Shown piece by piece: positions 53,561-64,000 of a DNA stretch of 64,000 bases. The number at the start of each line of letters is the position of its first letter. The first letter of the stretch is position 1. Origin of the DNA: Sipunculus nudus. Taxonomy: Eukaryota > Annelida > Sipuncula > Golfingiida > Sipunculidae. The stretch is from NCBI GenBank assembly GCA_026874595.1, contig CM049316.1:37061695-37125694 (forward strand), given 5' to 3'. The translations under genes and the position numbers were made by a program. The notes under the pieces are model-generated. The model saw nothing but the letters and a program-made list of their open reading frames with translations. It did not search any database and was not told the origin of the DNA.

Positions 53561-54975
53561 AAACCCATAACCTTGTGGTAAAAAAATCCAGGGCATAACA
53601 ATAACAACATTACAGTGCCTTGGTTATTTAGTTAATTACGGTGATTACAACAATACGCTTCATATCTTCACTCGGTTTAATTAACCTTCTCGCGACCAGA
53701 CTTGTAGTGTTTAAAGTTACCTTTTGATCCGCCAATGACATTTGAGATATATTAACAGCTTTATAATAGCAGACTGGATGAAGAAAAAAAAGTAATTTCC
53801 TTTAAGGCTTTCAAAAGAAATCAATGGCAAATAGTTTGACAGTTCTTGAAGTCAACTGTTCTGAAACGCAAGCGAATAAGATGCATTGCATTGTTTTGTA
53901 TTTTAATTAATCAGCTGATGAAATTAACAAAAAATTGATGTGTAAAACCTAATGTTATGGTGCCTACTTCACCAGATTTGAAAACATGCACAAATCAAAT
54001 AAACAAATTACTTTAAGATTTCTTTGTATAATTTTAAGAATTGGTGCATTAGGTTGCGTGGTTTTAAAAGAGTGTTTTCCTTCAAGGTCTATTATTTGTG
54101 CCTGGCCAATGAAAAAAATTTAATTGTGTACAGGTGCATCGTTTAATATGTTAAAATTACACATTCTTTAATTCTTTTCTGATGGAGATTTACTTGGTGT
54201 CATTGATCTGCATCAAACCACGGAATCCGTGATGGATTTCTCATCTCTGGGGACGTGACACTTAATCCACTAGAGCGGCTAATTCAGGTGAGAATTGTTG
54301 ACAATATAAAGGGAGGCTGAATGAACCCATGTCAGAGGAAGCATCTGCGACGGAAAAGGAGCTTGTTCCCAAATATCAAAGGTCCATTACTGGTCGCTTT
54401 CGGTTACATTACTAACGCATGCTCAGGCCAGTGTTTCCTCTGTTCCTGAGACTTCAGCCATTTTCGTTTTAACCTTGTCTGCTATGACCCTAAAATCAGT
54501 GGACGCACTCTTGACACAATATTTGCGGAGATGACTTTGATTGTATTACGCATGAATCAACTGATTGCCTCAACAGCTACAGGAAAAGTAACGAATTATA
54601 CACGCTGCTACCTTCAACAGACAGATGCCATAATAATCAGCGACGAAGCGAGTTTGTGAAGGTGAAATCACCTATTGTTGAATGTTTTCTTATGCCCGAA
54701 AGCAGAAAGGTCAATTTCTTGCTGTTCTCTTGGAGATAAATATTCCAAAACACGTGGCAACCTCCAAGTATCTGGTTTTGGTCTCGTTTTCTAAATATAT
54801 TTCAAGCGTGGGCTGATTTAAAACTGAAGCTCTTAATGTGTATATCTCAATGTACGAAATAACACGGATAAAGCAGTCACTTAAATAAATAGACCAATCC
54901 TATTCAACAATACGTCTGCGGTTGGTAGGTGGCACTGCACGTTCCAAGTTATATTCAGATTACAGGATAATAAAA
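53561..54975. other. Unique tract, nothing recognised
   Basis: No exon, RNA gene or transposon terminus is seen. 54180-54480 is less AT-rich than average. Confidence 0.45.
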
Positions 54976-54980
54976 ATATT

Positions 54981-55017
<37 letters not shown>

Positions 55018-55035
55018 GTAATAATAATAATAATT
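54976..55035. repeat. (AAT)n microsatellite
   Basis: About 18 AAT units with minor interruptions near the end. Confidence 0.92.
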
Positions 55036-56620
55036 TAATAATCATAATAATTCATTTTTTTATTTAAAGGATATGTCTATACTCTGTCGTCGGCAGTGTT
55101 AATTGACAATCAAATAAACCTTAAGACAATAATTACATAAGACGTTTTGTATTGCCATGTTAGCCCGTTAATTATAAAAATGTAATGCTAATAGAGGACA
55201 CCTTTTTAGGCTAGTTGTATAAAATAGACGTCAACCAACTAGTCTTAATAAGGTGCCAGCCATTTACACAAAGTTGATATGTTTTAAATAGTGGTGTGTC
55301 AGTTAATTGGTTACATCGATGATTGGTCGGTTTCTTTCATAATCGATTATTTGATTGTATATTTACACAATTGATCATAATACTATCATGTCTGCATATC
55401 CAAAGAGCTCATATTATCTATTAATATTGTCAATTATATCAGTTATACCTTGATCTTTCAACTTGATGTATAAGTCAAAATGAATTCAACATTCTAAGTA
55501 TAATGATATACAGCATATGTCAAACTAATAAGGTAATAAAGAAGGTACATTGACTCGTTTTCTTTCAGTCATCGGACATGATTTATAACATATGTTGTTT
55601 ATGTCGTGGGAATGCTGTTTCTAGGGCATATGTATCCAGAAAAGAGACACCATCGGATAGCACCAAAATCGTTCTCATTAGAAAGTCTCAGGTGAAATGG
55701 AACTTATCCCCTTTGGGTCGGGACTGGACTGACAAAAAGTCTCTAAAAAATACGTGGTATATCTGTATCTCAGATGTAGTTTAATCATATTTATGATACA
55801 GAAATTGTTTTGGAAAAAAATCACCTTAATGTCAATTCTTTTCCACTTTATATATACCTTAGCGACGTAGACACACTATCTAAAGGACGCAACAAATCAA
55901 CTTGAGATCGGTATTTCAATATAATAGAAGCAATGTATTCCGTACGACACTGTTATTTAAGGAAGGACACGCCCCTTTTACCCATTTAAGCGATAATCGT
56001 TGTATTAATGACCACTTTCGGAACCGGTAATGTCGCTGCTCGTCACGGCTGCATATCTTTCAGCGGTATGGGTTAAAATTGCCCGACACAAAGTACCCTT
56101 TGATAATTGAGTAAATTGTTTTCCGGAGCATTCGTGCGTGGGTTAATTCTGCTAGGATAAATGTGAGTATTATTTGATGAATGTACAGGACATAGTACAC
56201 CTTTTGTGTTCCCGAGAGGCTTGTCATTTGATGATACCAATGACCACTTGGTAAGATAATAGAATCAAACCGCAAGGGAGCTTAACGACTCATTACTTTA
56301 TGCGATCCCCCAGAAAATCAATTAGACTTTTGCCAGCCTTATTTATATATTACAGGGTAGGGGTCGCTCACTGTTTTGCCAATAATGGGCCTCTCAGGAA
56401 CCATTCCATTTGCATATTCTTTGAAAGCTGAACATGAAAACGTTTCCTGGTGGGATTAATACTTGAAGGGGTATTCATGACGTTTGGAGTGAAGCCATTA
56501 AGGGTATTATGTTTCTCTTTATCCGTTTCAATTTACGGGATAAAACAATATAGTCCAGGATTAATTAACCATGTACAGCTCTCGTAACAGTTTTTTTTTT
56601 TTAATGAAGAGACATTTAAA
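55036..56620. other. Unique tract, nothing recognised
   Basis: Short frames (55578-55784, 56060-56275) have no signature. An octamer-like atttgcat at 56408-56415 is the only regulatory-looking word and could be chance. Confidence 0.45.
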
Positions 56621-56625
56621 TAACA

Positions 56626-56778
56626 CAGGCGCGGATCAAGGAATTAAGGAAGAAGGGTTCCAGACCGAGGATAAAACCTTTAAAAAGTCCTTAAGAAACC
56701 CTTAGGTCCAGAAAAGGGGGGATATAAGCTTATAATTTTGAAATCCTGGAAAAATAGCTTGGGCGCCCCCCTCCCCTG
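56626..56778. mobile_element. hAT-like MITE, CAGGGGCGGATC family
   Basis: The left end caggcgcggatcaagga is a one-base variant of the family terminus. The right end ccccctcccctg gives a plausible CAGGGG-type inverted end. About 153 bases, non-coding. No clean 8-bp target duplication was found. Confidence 0.5.
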
Positions 56779-57564
56779 TAGTAATGATGATTACAACGTT
56801 TTCGTTCCCTCATGGTCCCACTGGTCTAAATAACCTTTTCTTTCGAGTATTGAAACGTGGAGCGTGTCTGATAAGCAAAGTAATCAGTATATTTATGACC
56901 ATAAAATATTCAAAATACAGTGAAATTGATCATGGTTAACGATCCTATCTTAAGTGTCCATATCTGATATCACAGACAGACAGAACAATACAGGCACTTC
57001 TACTAAAGAATAATTAACATTTTAATGCCAGATTCACAAAATTTGCACCGAGAACTCCTTCAGTTGGCTGAATTCTCTGAGGTAAAACATACCGCACATT
57101 TATTTCATTTCTCACCATTCCAATTATCGTAAAACGAAGCATCTCTGTAATACATATTGATTTTTTTTATTTGTCAAAAGTAGCTGAGCACGATATTACC
57201 TTTAGGGAAATGTAAAGTGATTCTGAATTTGACCGAAATCTAAAATAAATGTTAGCATACCCCCTCCCCCCCCCCCCCCCCGATCAGCTAAATTATGGGT
57301 ATCAGGTCTGTGGCCACGCTTTCACAGACCTTGATTCATCGAGCCGTTCTGACGTCTATTTCTTGAATGATGAACAAGACAATTGAACCAATCAAATGAC
57401 ACGTGTTCTACATGGGCGTGTGATGCGATGTTTCGACTAAACGATCATTGACGTGACGACATCGATAATCTGACTAGCCATATAAATCCCTATAAACCTG
57501 TCCCGCTCCTGGTATATGTTTTCTTCTTTAGACGACACATGTGTGAAAAGTGTATTGTTTACAT
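56779..57564. other. Unique tract with a poly(C)16 run and small hairpin
   Basis: A C16 run at 57266-57281 and an 8-bp perfect hairpin (ggtctgtg / cacagacc, 57305-57330). No gene recognised. Confidence 0.5.
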
Positions 57565-58423
57565 TGTTATGGAACCTAATATCAACAGATCACGTATGCG
57601 TGATGAACATAAATTTTGTCAAGGAGATGAAAAAAAATCAGATTCTGTAACACTAAGCAGCGTGAAATGTCTGGGGGAATGAATAAAGATGTCATTGTTT
57701 CTTTTGTTAACAAATAACTATAATTTATTCTTAAAACAACCGTAACATTACAATACACTAAATCAATACAATTACACAGTATAACTGCAGTATAACAACA
57801 AATTAATACAATTACACAGTAAAATAAACAAAGTGCACAGTACCTGGAAACCACCACTGTCACAGCGATAAGTCATTTAAAATGTATAAGCCGGATAAAA
57901 TGTTCACACAAATTCTCTCGGAGAATAACAGTCCAATGTAAAACTCTCGTAACAATCCAGAAAGTAAACTGAAGACCAAATAGGTTTCGTCACAAATCCA
58001 GAAATAAATCTGAAAAAAAATCTATAATTGCCGCACTTATCGGAATAGGTCCCACAAACTGACATACACGCTTCTGTGTCCGCTGGAATATTCTCTCATC
58101 TCTCTCTCTCGGCTCTAAAACACATCCCCCAATTTATAGCTTTTCACCTTAAGCCCAGAACCTTCCATTGCTCAAAAATTCCAAAGAATCTAACACAGTA
58201 CACACGTTCAAAGAACATACCATAACAACGAATGCCGTGTCTCAACATATTAGGGTTCACACGTGAGCTCGCCCCGGCTCGGCCAGGCGAGAAAGCCCCA
58301 AGCTAGCATGACAACGAGAGTTCAACCAGTACGGATTAAACTGAGAATGCAATACCCGGCCAGGCGAGGCCGTTACAACACGAGTTACGCCCGTGTCACA
58401 CAATAAAAAAGACATCTGTAACA
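57565..58423 (-). mobile_element. Solo LTR, copy D
   Basis: An 859-bp minus-strand LTR flanked by a perfect 4-bp target duplication, acat at 57561-57564 and 58424-58427. It lacks the 34-bp start duplication found in A, B and C. It shares with copy E a block (gaaagccccaagctagca and onward) that A-C do not have in that form. The TATA box is degraded, AATAAA is kept (minus, 57724-57729). No internal gypsy sequence adjoins it. Confidence 0.88.
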
Positions 58424-59816
58424 ACATTTTTACGTTTGATTGGCAGATGCGATATGCACTTGCAGACATCTTAAATATTCATGCAAGAGCGGTCTGCAGA
58501 ATCAAGGTATGTGAAATCGTAGCTAGCTGCAGATGTTTGAAGACGCTATTCTCTGCCGGTTAGTAGGGGTGTACGACATTATCGGTATTTCGGTGATTTG
58601 CGTATTGCGTATCGTGTTATTGTTTACAAATATCGATATTTTCGTAAAAATAAGGCTTATGTTACTAATTTAGATAATAATATAATTAAATAATTTTAAT
58701 CGGTTTGGATTAGTGACAGCCTGAAAGTGAAGGCCGCTACCGTCTCTGTAGACACGCCTCACGTTATTTGGTTGGAAATGTTCCCACGATCACCTGTAAA
58801 TACCTGTGACTAGTCTTGCGATTTGTGGGTTGTTCTACGACCAGACCAAAATAAAAAGTTTATTCGTGACGATCATGCAACCAATTACGTGGTCGTTTGA
58901 AAGTTATTGCTACAATCAATAGACCACTAAAGCCCTCACACCTGAGCTATTATCACGAGACCAGTTTCAGGAAACTAGCGGTTGTGGCGACTGACTGCTA
59001 TCACATTTATAATGAGACAATCACGGCATGTTGGGCAATTCGCAACAAAGAAGATTTTTCTTTGAGTGTCAAGATATCCCTAGCAGACATTTCTGCACTC
59101 ACCACGCTTTTAAGCCGAAATCGAGCAAATTGGTCAAGGAATCGTATATTAAACTAATTAACTTATGGAACATATATCGACAAGATCCCTTCAAAATATA
59201 AACAACATAAAATATTTGTCGGCTAAACATATTTTATATTATGCCAACGTGTAGATCTATTTTGCGGTGTCATATATATCCGTGACGCGGCATTGTAAAT
59301 ATAGACAGAAACTTATGCACGTGCTTGGTAACATAATGTGATACATCTGTTTCTAGAATTGTTGAAGATGCATGAATATGCAATGTGATTATGCAGTGAT
59401 ACTTGTTCAGCCTGGCCAGTTCAAATATATGCACGACCACTTGACTGAAATGGAAGGAAAGGGATTATCCAGTATAGTATGACGTCATTACATGTGAGGG
59501 CGAAGGTCACATATTATTTACAGTAATGACAATGCAACTGGGACCGTACCTTCAGGTCAAACACGATTAAATCCATTATAATCTGCAAGGTCAATTCATG
59601 TGGCACAACAGATCTTGATCTTGAGATTTTCAGATCGTGTGCATGAATAGTGGCAGTGGCCTATCATTTTTTCCCAAAGGATCTTGCCCCTGCGTGAAGG
59701 ATGAGATTATCCATTGCTTTGTTGTGACTCATATTAGCTCGTGCGATAGTCTTACGACAACAAAAGATCACCTTTCATAATCGAAGGCAGGTCGTGGGGT
59801 ATAGGTATACCGCAGT
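58424..59816. other. Unique tract between two LTR copies, nothing recognised
   Basis: The 86-codon frame at 58897-59157 has no family signature. No gypsy coding sequence lies between LTR copies D and E, so they are two separate insertions in the same orientation and not the ends of one element. Confidence 0.55.
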
Positions 59817-60615
59817 TGTTACGGAACCTAATATAAACAGATCACGTATGCCTGATGAACATAAATTTTGTCAAGGAGATAAAAAAGAATCAGATTCTGT
59901 AACACCAGGCAGCGTGAAATGTCTAGGGGAATGAATAAAGAAGTCAGTGTTTGTTTGTAAACAAATAATTATAATTTATTCTTAAAACAACCCTAACATT
60001 ACAGTACACTAAGTCAATACAATTACACAGTGAAACAGCGGTATAACAACAAATCAATACAATCACACAGTAAAATAAACAATGTGCACAGTACCTGGAT
60101 ACCACCACCGTCACAATGATAAGTCCTTTCAAATGTATATGCCGGATGACAAGTCCACACCAATCTTCTCGGAGAATAACAGTCCAATGTAAAGCTCTTG
60201 TAACAATCCAGAAAGTAAACTTGAGGCAGGCAGCACTAAATTGTATAGAGTTAGTAATAGCAGAATCCCTGAAATTACTGGATAATCGGACAGGTCCCAC
60301 AAACTGACATAAACACGTCTCTGTCCGCTGGAATCTTCTCTCTCGGCTCTAAAACACAGCCCCCTATTTATAACTTCTCGCCCCAAGCCGAGAATTTTCC
60401 ACTTCTCGAACAGTCTAAGAATCTAACATAATACACAGTAAACACACGTTACAGGAATCATCTAGATAACATCGCTGTGTCTCTACAGACCAGGGTCAAC
60501 ACGTGACCTCGGCCAGGCGAGAAAGCCCCAAGCTAGCACGACAACGAGAGTTCAACCAGTACGGATTAAACTGAGAATGTGCCCGTGCCACACAATAAAA
60601 AGAGCACCTGTAACA
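59817..60615 (-). mobile_element. Solo LTR, copy E
   Basis: A 799-bp minus-strand LTR, TGTTAC to GTAACA in its own orientation. Flanks are cagt and cagg, a 4-bp duplication with one mismatch. It lacks the start duplication, as does D. A segment near 60222-60285 is replaced by sequence unlike the other copies. The TATA box is intact (60364-60372) and AATAAA is kept (59975-59980). The open frames of 118 and 85 codons on its strand are not genes. Confidence 0.82.
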
Positions 60616-61800
60616 CAGGGTACGAATATACCAGACATTATTAAAACTGTCGCCCGATATTTGCAGCTACTTAAAGCTCTTCACAATTATCTATGTTAAT
60701 CTATGTCCTCCCAGTCAAAACCAGGATTTGTGCTAAATTGAAAATCTTCTTGCCACCGATGTTCCTCTTTCAACTGCACGTGAACACTGTTGGCTTGTCA
60801 GAAGAATCGTCCTTTAATTCCAAAGATTGTAAGTTGTATCAAAACAGAGCCTTTCCACTCTTCTAGAGTGATTTGGCCTTAAATCTTATTTTTAAGCTTT
60901 CAAGGGTCGAACCCCGCCGGTGCCTCACTTGCATAATGGTTAAAGATCGATATATCCTCAGAGATTCGCTCGCTCTAATGTCTCAGTGACATGACATGAC
61001 CTTTAGATATTCCTATACTCGTACACATAATACCCGAAATCCAGAAGGCGAAATGATAACATATCATTCTTATCGAATCGTTTATAACTGTATGGCGGAA
61101 CCGCGAAAACCCTGCAAAAAGCTAAAATCTAGTAATGTTAACACAACGAATTTTAAGCGAACCATATTATTACAGAATGTACCATTTTTTGTCCGCGTAA
61201 CGAATCCTAATAATGCAGCGTATGCGATTTCCTGGTGTCGCAGAAGTAACATATATGTTTCTAGGTCAGAAAACGTACACAGCGCACGTTATTTACTTTT
61301 TTTAACGGGTATGCGCACTTCGCATATACTGGTCATATGGAATGTTTTGGTCCAGTGAGTCAGCATTGCATGTTTATTAAAGATGACCAAAACGCTGCCA
61401 GATATTTTTATATGGACAAAGCATTTGAATATATTGTTTATTTTTATAATGTGAGATTTAACAAAAACGTTTTATTGTCTAAATAACTCGGAGACTCAAT
61501 GTTAGTCCTCGCACAAAGACGTCGCTACCATGACAAGAAAGGTGTACTTGGTTTACCTGTACACATATGAGGGTGGTTTATATATTTTTCTTCGAAAATG
61601 TTTGGATTATCTCATGGGTGTTATCCTAAACCTCCTCAAAATTGCATCAAATGTTGTACAGAAATGTCCGGACCACCCCGTCCCCCCTCCCCAGCAGCCA
61701 CAATCCTTTTTGAGGGTTTCATACCAATTTTTGCGGCTTGCCCCCCCCCTTCTAGACCTGGGAAACTTTTTTTCAGTTTTTGTCATTAGTCTCCTAATGG
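60616..61800. other. Unique tract with one unrecognised 120-codon frame
   Basis: The frame at 60996-61358 is the longest non-repeat frame in the last 20 kb. It shows no domain, signal peptide or paralogue that I can name. A gggttcgaccc word on the minus strand (about 60904-60914) resembles a pol III B box without a matching tRNA body. C-rich runs start at 61676. Confidence 0.35.
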
Positions 61801-61960
61801 AGATGGACCCCCTCCCCCCCCACCCCCCCACCCCCCCACCACCAAATACTGGATCCGCCCTACTTAAATTAAATAAGAGCTCAATCCACTTCCACTATGT
61901 ATCCGCTTAATTAATAAAGCGTGAATGGCCTCTTATTTGTTAGAAGTAGATCCGCCCCTG
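61801..61960 (-). mobile_element. hAT-like terminus, CAGGGGCGGATC family (inverted)
   Basis: Ends tagatccgcccctg at 61960, the exact complement of the CAGGGGCGGATC terminus. A second partial copy, tggatccgcccta, lies at 61849-61861, preceded by C-rich runs (61807-61842). It may be two nested or tandem end fragments. The far end was not found. Confidence 0.5.
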
Positions 61961-63027
61961 CACAGAGAAACCAAGGGCAACACATAATCCTTCTCTCAAC
62001 GTAGCGCAGATAGAATGAGAAGAGGACAATACACTAGATCTTGTGAAAGGCAATGCAGCCAAAGAAACGTAAGCCTCTTCAGCTGGCCTTTTCAGTTGGA
62101 ACTTGATTACCATTCAGGAAAATAAGAAGAATCCTTGACTTTTCTCAAAGAAAAGGAGTCTTATGATGATCTACAATTATGATCTGAAAATGCCGTAAAT
62201 TGCATCAACTAAACTTACCAAGAACCCAGTAGTGCGCCTATACATCTGATGGTGCTGGCGTTGTCCCGAGAATAGATTAATTTCAAGACAGACTCCGTGT
62301 CACATTATCGAGCATTTTCTTTCTCTCTGATGAAAAATCGGAGCTTATTCTCAGTGTATAGTACCAGCTCATGTTTGTCAACTAAGTGTCACCATAATAA
62401 TTAAAGAAGATATCGTAAGTTCCTGAGGGTTTTTTCCCCTGAAATCAATTCTGTTCAGCGTGCATGGAATGTTTGTTGGATGTATTAATCAAGTGTTTTC
62501 GAATGGAAGACATCAGAAGAAAAAACATGATCCTGTGTAGCGATTTCCTATTAAAACTCAGTTATTGAAGGCACATGAAAATTTTATATATTGTGTGTAT
62601 TATCTCAAGCTATCAGTTGCAAAAAAAGCTTCCCAAGCAAAACCGTCCCTGCACTCGAACATTTTATCTCACGTTCAGCTGTTTTATACCTTGTCATGGT
62701 TTTGTGCTCGAGTAAACAAAGTTCACTCATGAGGTCCGACCTAGACCAGAAGTCTGATCCAGCGTATGCACGACACCTCCCAAACAAGAAGAAGAAACCC
62801 TCAAGACGAAACGCAGAAGCAACACCGCTGAGAAGCTTAACAAAAAATGTTGATGTGTGAAGTTGTGCTGTACGGCCAACAGGTGGCGTACGTGATAGGT
62901 TTGTTTTGTGCCACTGGTCTGCGCCTGATGCAAGTTTATTTTCACTTGTGTACAGGAGTAAGATAACGGGTTGAGAATGAAATATTGGAACATACCGTAA
63001 TATTATAAGGAGGAAAAAATATAAATC

Positions 63028-63029
<2 letters not shown>
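61961..63029. other. Unique tract, nothing recognised
   Basis: The 160-codon minus frame (63087-62605) starts inside a TA microsatellite and has no family signature. Overlapping frames on both strands are of similar length, so none is called. Confidence 0.45.

Positions 63030-63082
<53 letters not shown>
63030..63082. repeat. (TA)n microsatellite
   Basis: About 26 TA units. Confidence 0.93.
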
Positions 63083-63086
<4 letters not shown>

Positions 63087-63660
63087 TGCCTGGTTATGTG
63101 AATAGGTTCCTTTAAAACTAACAGTCAGATTACTCAGGTTGGATACTTGAATTTCGATTTTGTTCTACACCTAACATTTTATACTACCCCTTCTCCAATA
63201 ATATTGTTTATTTTATGTTACCTCGCCCAGATGTTATAGGTTTTCCGATGATGTTTGGTTGGTTTGTCTTTTGCAAATTTACTATACAAACAGATTTTTA
63301 AGATATAAGAAAATATCAAAATCCGCTAATAACTCTAATAATAATTCACTAACCGACAATCTAACCACCCGACCAACGGCGGCAAAAACATATTACCTTC
63401 TAGCGGTAATGGCGACTTTAGCTTGAGCTAAATACAGAAATTGATAATATATACTGTTCTACGGGTAAAGAAATGAAATACCATAAAACGCTATATAAAC
63501 CGGTACAGTCACTGGTTCGCATTGTGATTTAAAACAGCATTTACTATTGAAACTATATTAATGACAGGAGCTTCGAGTATACTTATATATAACGAAACCT
63601 GATTCCTTATAAATATAAAACCGTTTTTACTTGTTCGGTCTACAAGTAACGTAGGTCAAC
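63083..63660. other. Unique AT-rich tract, nothing recognised
   Basis: No coding, RNA or mobile feature is visible. Confidence 0.5.
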
Positions 63661-63661
63661 C

Positions 63662-63680
63662 TCCTCTCTCTCTCTCTCCT

Positions 63681-63731
<51 letters not shown>
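63662..63731. repeat. (CT)n microsatellite
   Basis: About 33 CT units with one CCTG interruption near 63679. Confidence 0.93.
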
Positions 63732-63734
<3 letters not shown>

Positions 63735-64000
63735 TACCGCAAATCAATAAATTCCATCACATGCTCAATGACCGTTTTATATTCATTATAAATATTAAAA
63801 ACAAACAAAATTCTACCACAGTATTTTCAATGTGTAAATTCTCTCTTGGTACAAGAAGAACATTCACTTTATTGGTAATCCCCGCTCTGGCATGAAAGGC
63901 AGGCCATTAAAACCATTGATATACTCTTATTGACCGTATAGTCGAAACGCGCGGTCACTTTTTGTGTTTAGGTAGAGGTATTAAGAGCCATGTGACCATA
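63732..64000. other. Window end, nothing recognised
   Basis: Short unique stretch without a recognisable feature. Confidence 0.5.

Noticed and set aside
59817-60615. 118- and 85-codon frames as genes
   Set aside because: They lie wholly within LTR copy E.
57565-60615. LTR copies D and E as the two ends of one element
   Set aside because: The 1.4 kb between them has no gypsy coding sequence, primer site or polypurine tract. D has its own perfect 4-bp duplication.
60890-60960. tRNA gene on the minus strand near a gggttcgaccc word
   Set aside because: Only a B box-like word. No acceptor stem or anticodon arm can be paired.
60996-61358. 120-codon + strand frame
   Set aside because: No signature or paralogue visible. 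Noted in the tract entry but not called.
62605-63087. 160-codon minus-strand frame
   Set aside because: Starts within a TA microsatellite and overlaps frames on both strands. No family resemblance.

Overview
This is eukaryotic, almost certainly animal, DNA. It is AT-rich and packed with di- and trinucleotide microsatellites, homopolymer runs and relics of LTR retrotransposons, LINEs and short terminal-inverted-repeat (TIR) elements. There are no closely packed ORFs, operons or ribosome-binding sites. The retroelement types (a Ty3/gypsy element with integrase upstream of reverse transcriptase, a Tx1/L1-like LINE, MITE-like families) and the dense microsatellites would suit a marine invertebrate such as a mollusc. 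That assignment is an inference, because no host gene is present to fix the lineage.

I recognise no host protein-coding exon, tRNA, rRNA or snRNA gene with confidence. The long open frames all fall inside retroelements. Most other short frames are translated microsatellites or chance. The window reads as an intergenic stretch or a very large intron.

Layout. 1-12 kb: mostly unique AT-rich DNA with (TA)n/(TG)n arrays, a decayed pogo-like MITE (8.7 kb), a dispersed repeat (10.5 kb) and a decayed AT-rich tandem array (11.9-12.3 kb). 12.4 kb: a LINE reverse-transcriptase tail relic. 15 kb: (TA)(TG) and (CT)n arrays. 17.4-22.6 kb is the centrepiece. It is the 3' half of a Ty3/gypsy-class element in the order integrase, RT, RNase H, polypurine tract, 3' LTR. 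A 5'-truncated Tx1/L1-like LINE (18613-21141) splits it, and a 14-bp target duplication places the insertion inside the codons of the RT catalytic YIDD box. Four more copies of the LTR lie at 29.7 (+), 43.3 (-), 57.6 (-) and 59.8 kb (-). Two have perfect 4-bp target duplications. 27.3-28.5 kb is a tract strongly enriched in the complementary words TACGA/TCGTA. 38-43 kb carries a gactcgg-type dispersed repeat, a TIR element with subterminal repeats (40.0-40.5 kb), a ~43-bp minisatellite ending at a TATA box (41.1-41.3 kb) and a clean TA-flanked MITE (42.4 kb). 45-47 kb carries a tRNA-like SINE candidate, a fold-back element and a TIR element. The rest is unique DNA, microsatellites and decayed ends of a hAT-like family.

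How the parts relate: nothing here works as a gene system. The record is one of layered transposition. A gypsy element inserted and lost its 5' half and part of pol, a LINE then landed in its RT gene, and sibling LTRs reduced to solo copies across 40 kb. Copies of the LTR fall into two structural subfamilies, set by a 34-bp duplication at the LTR start.
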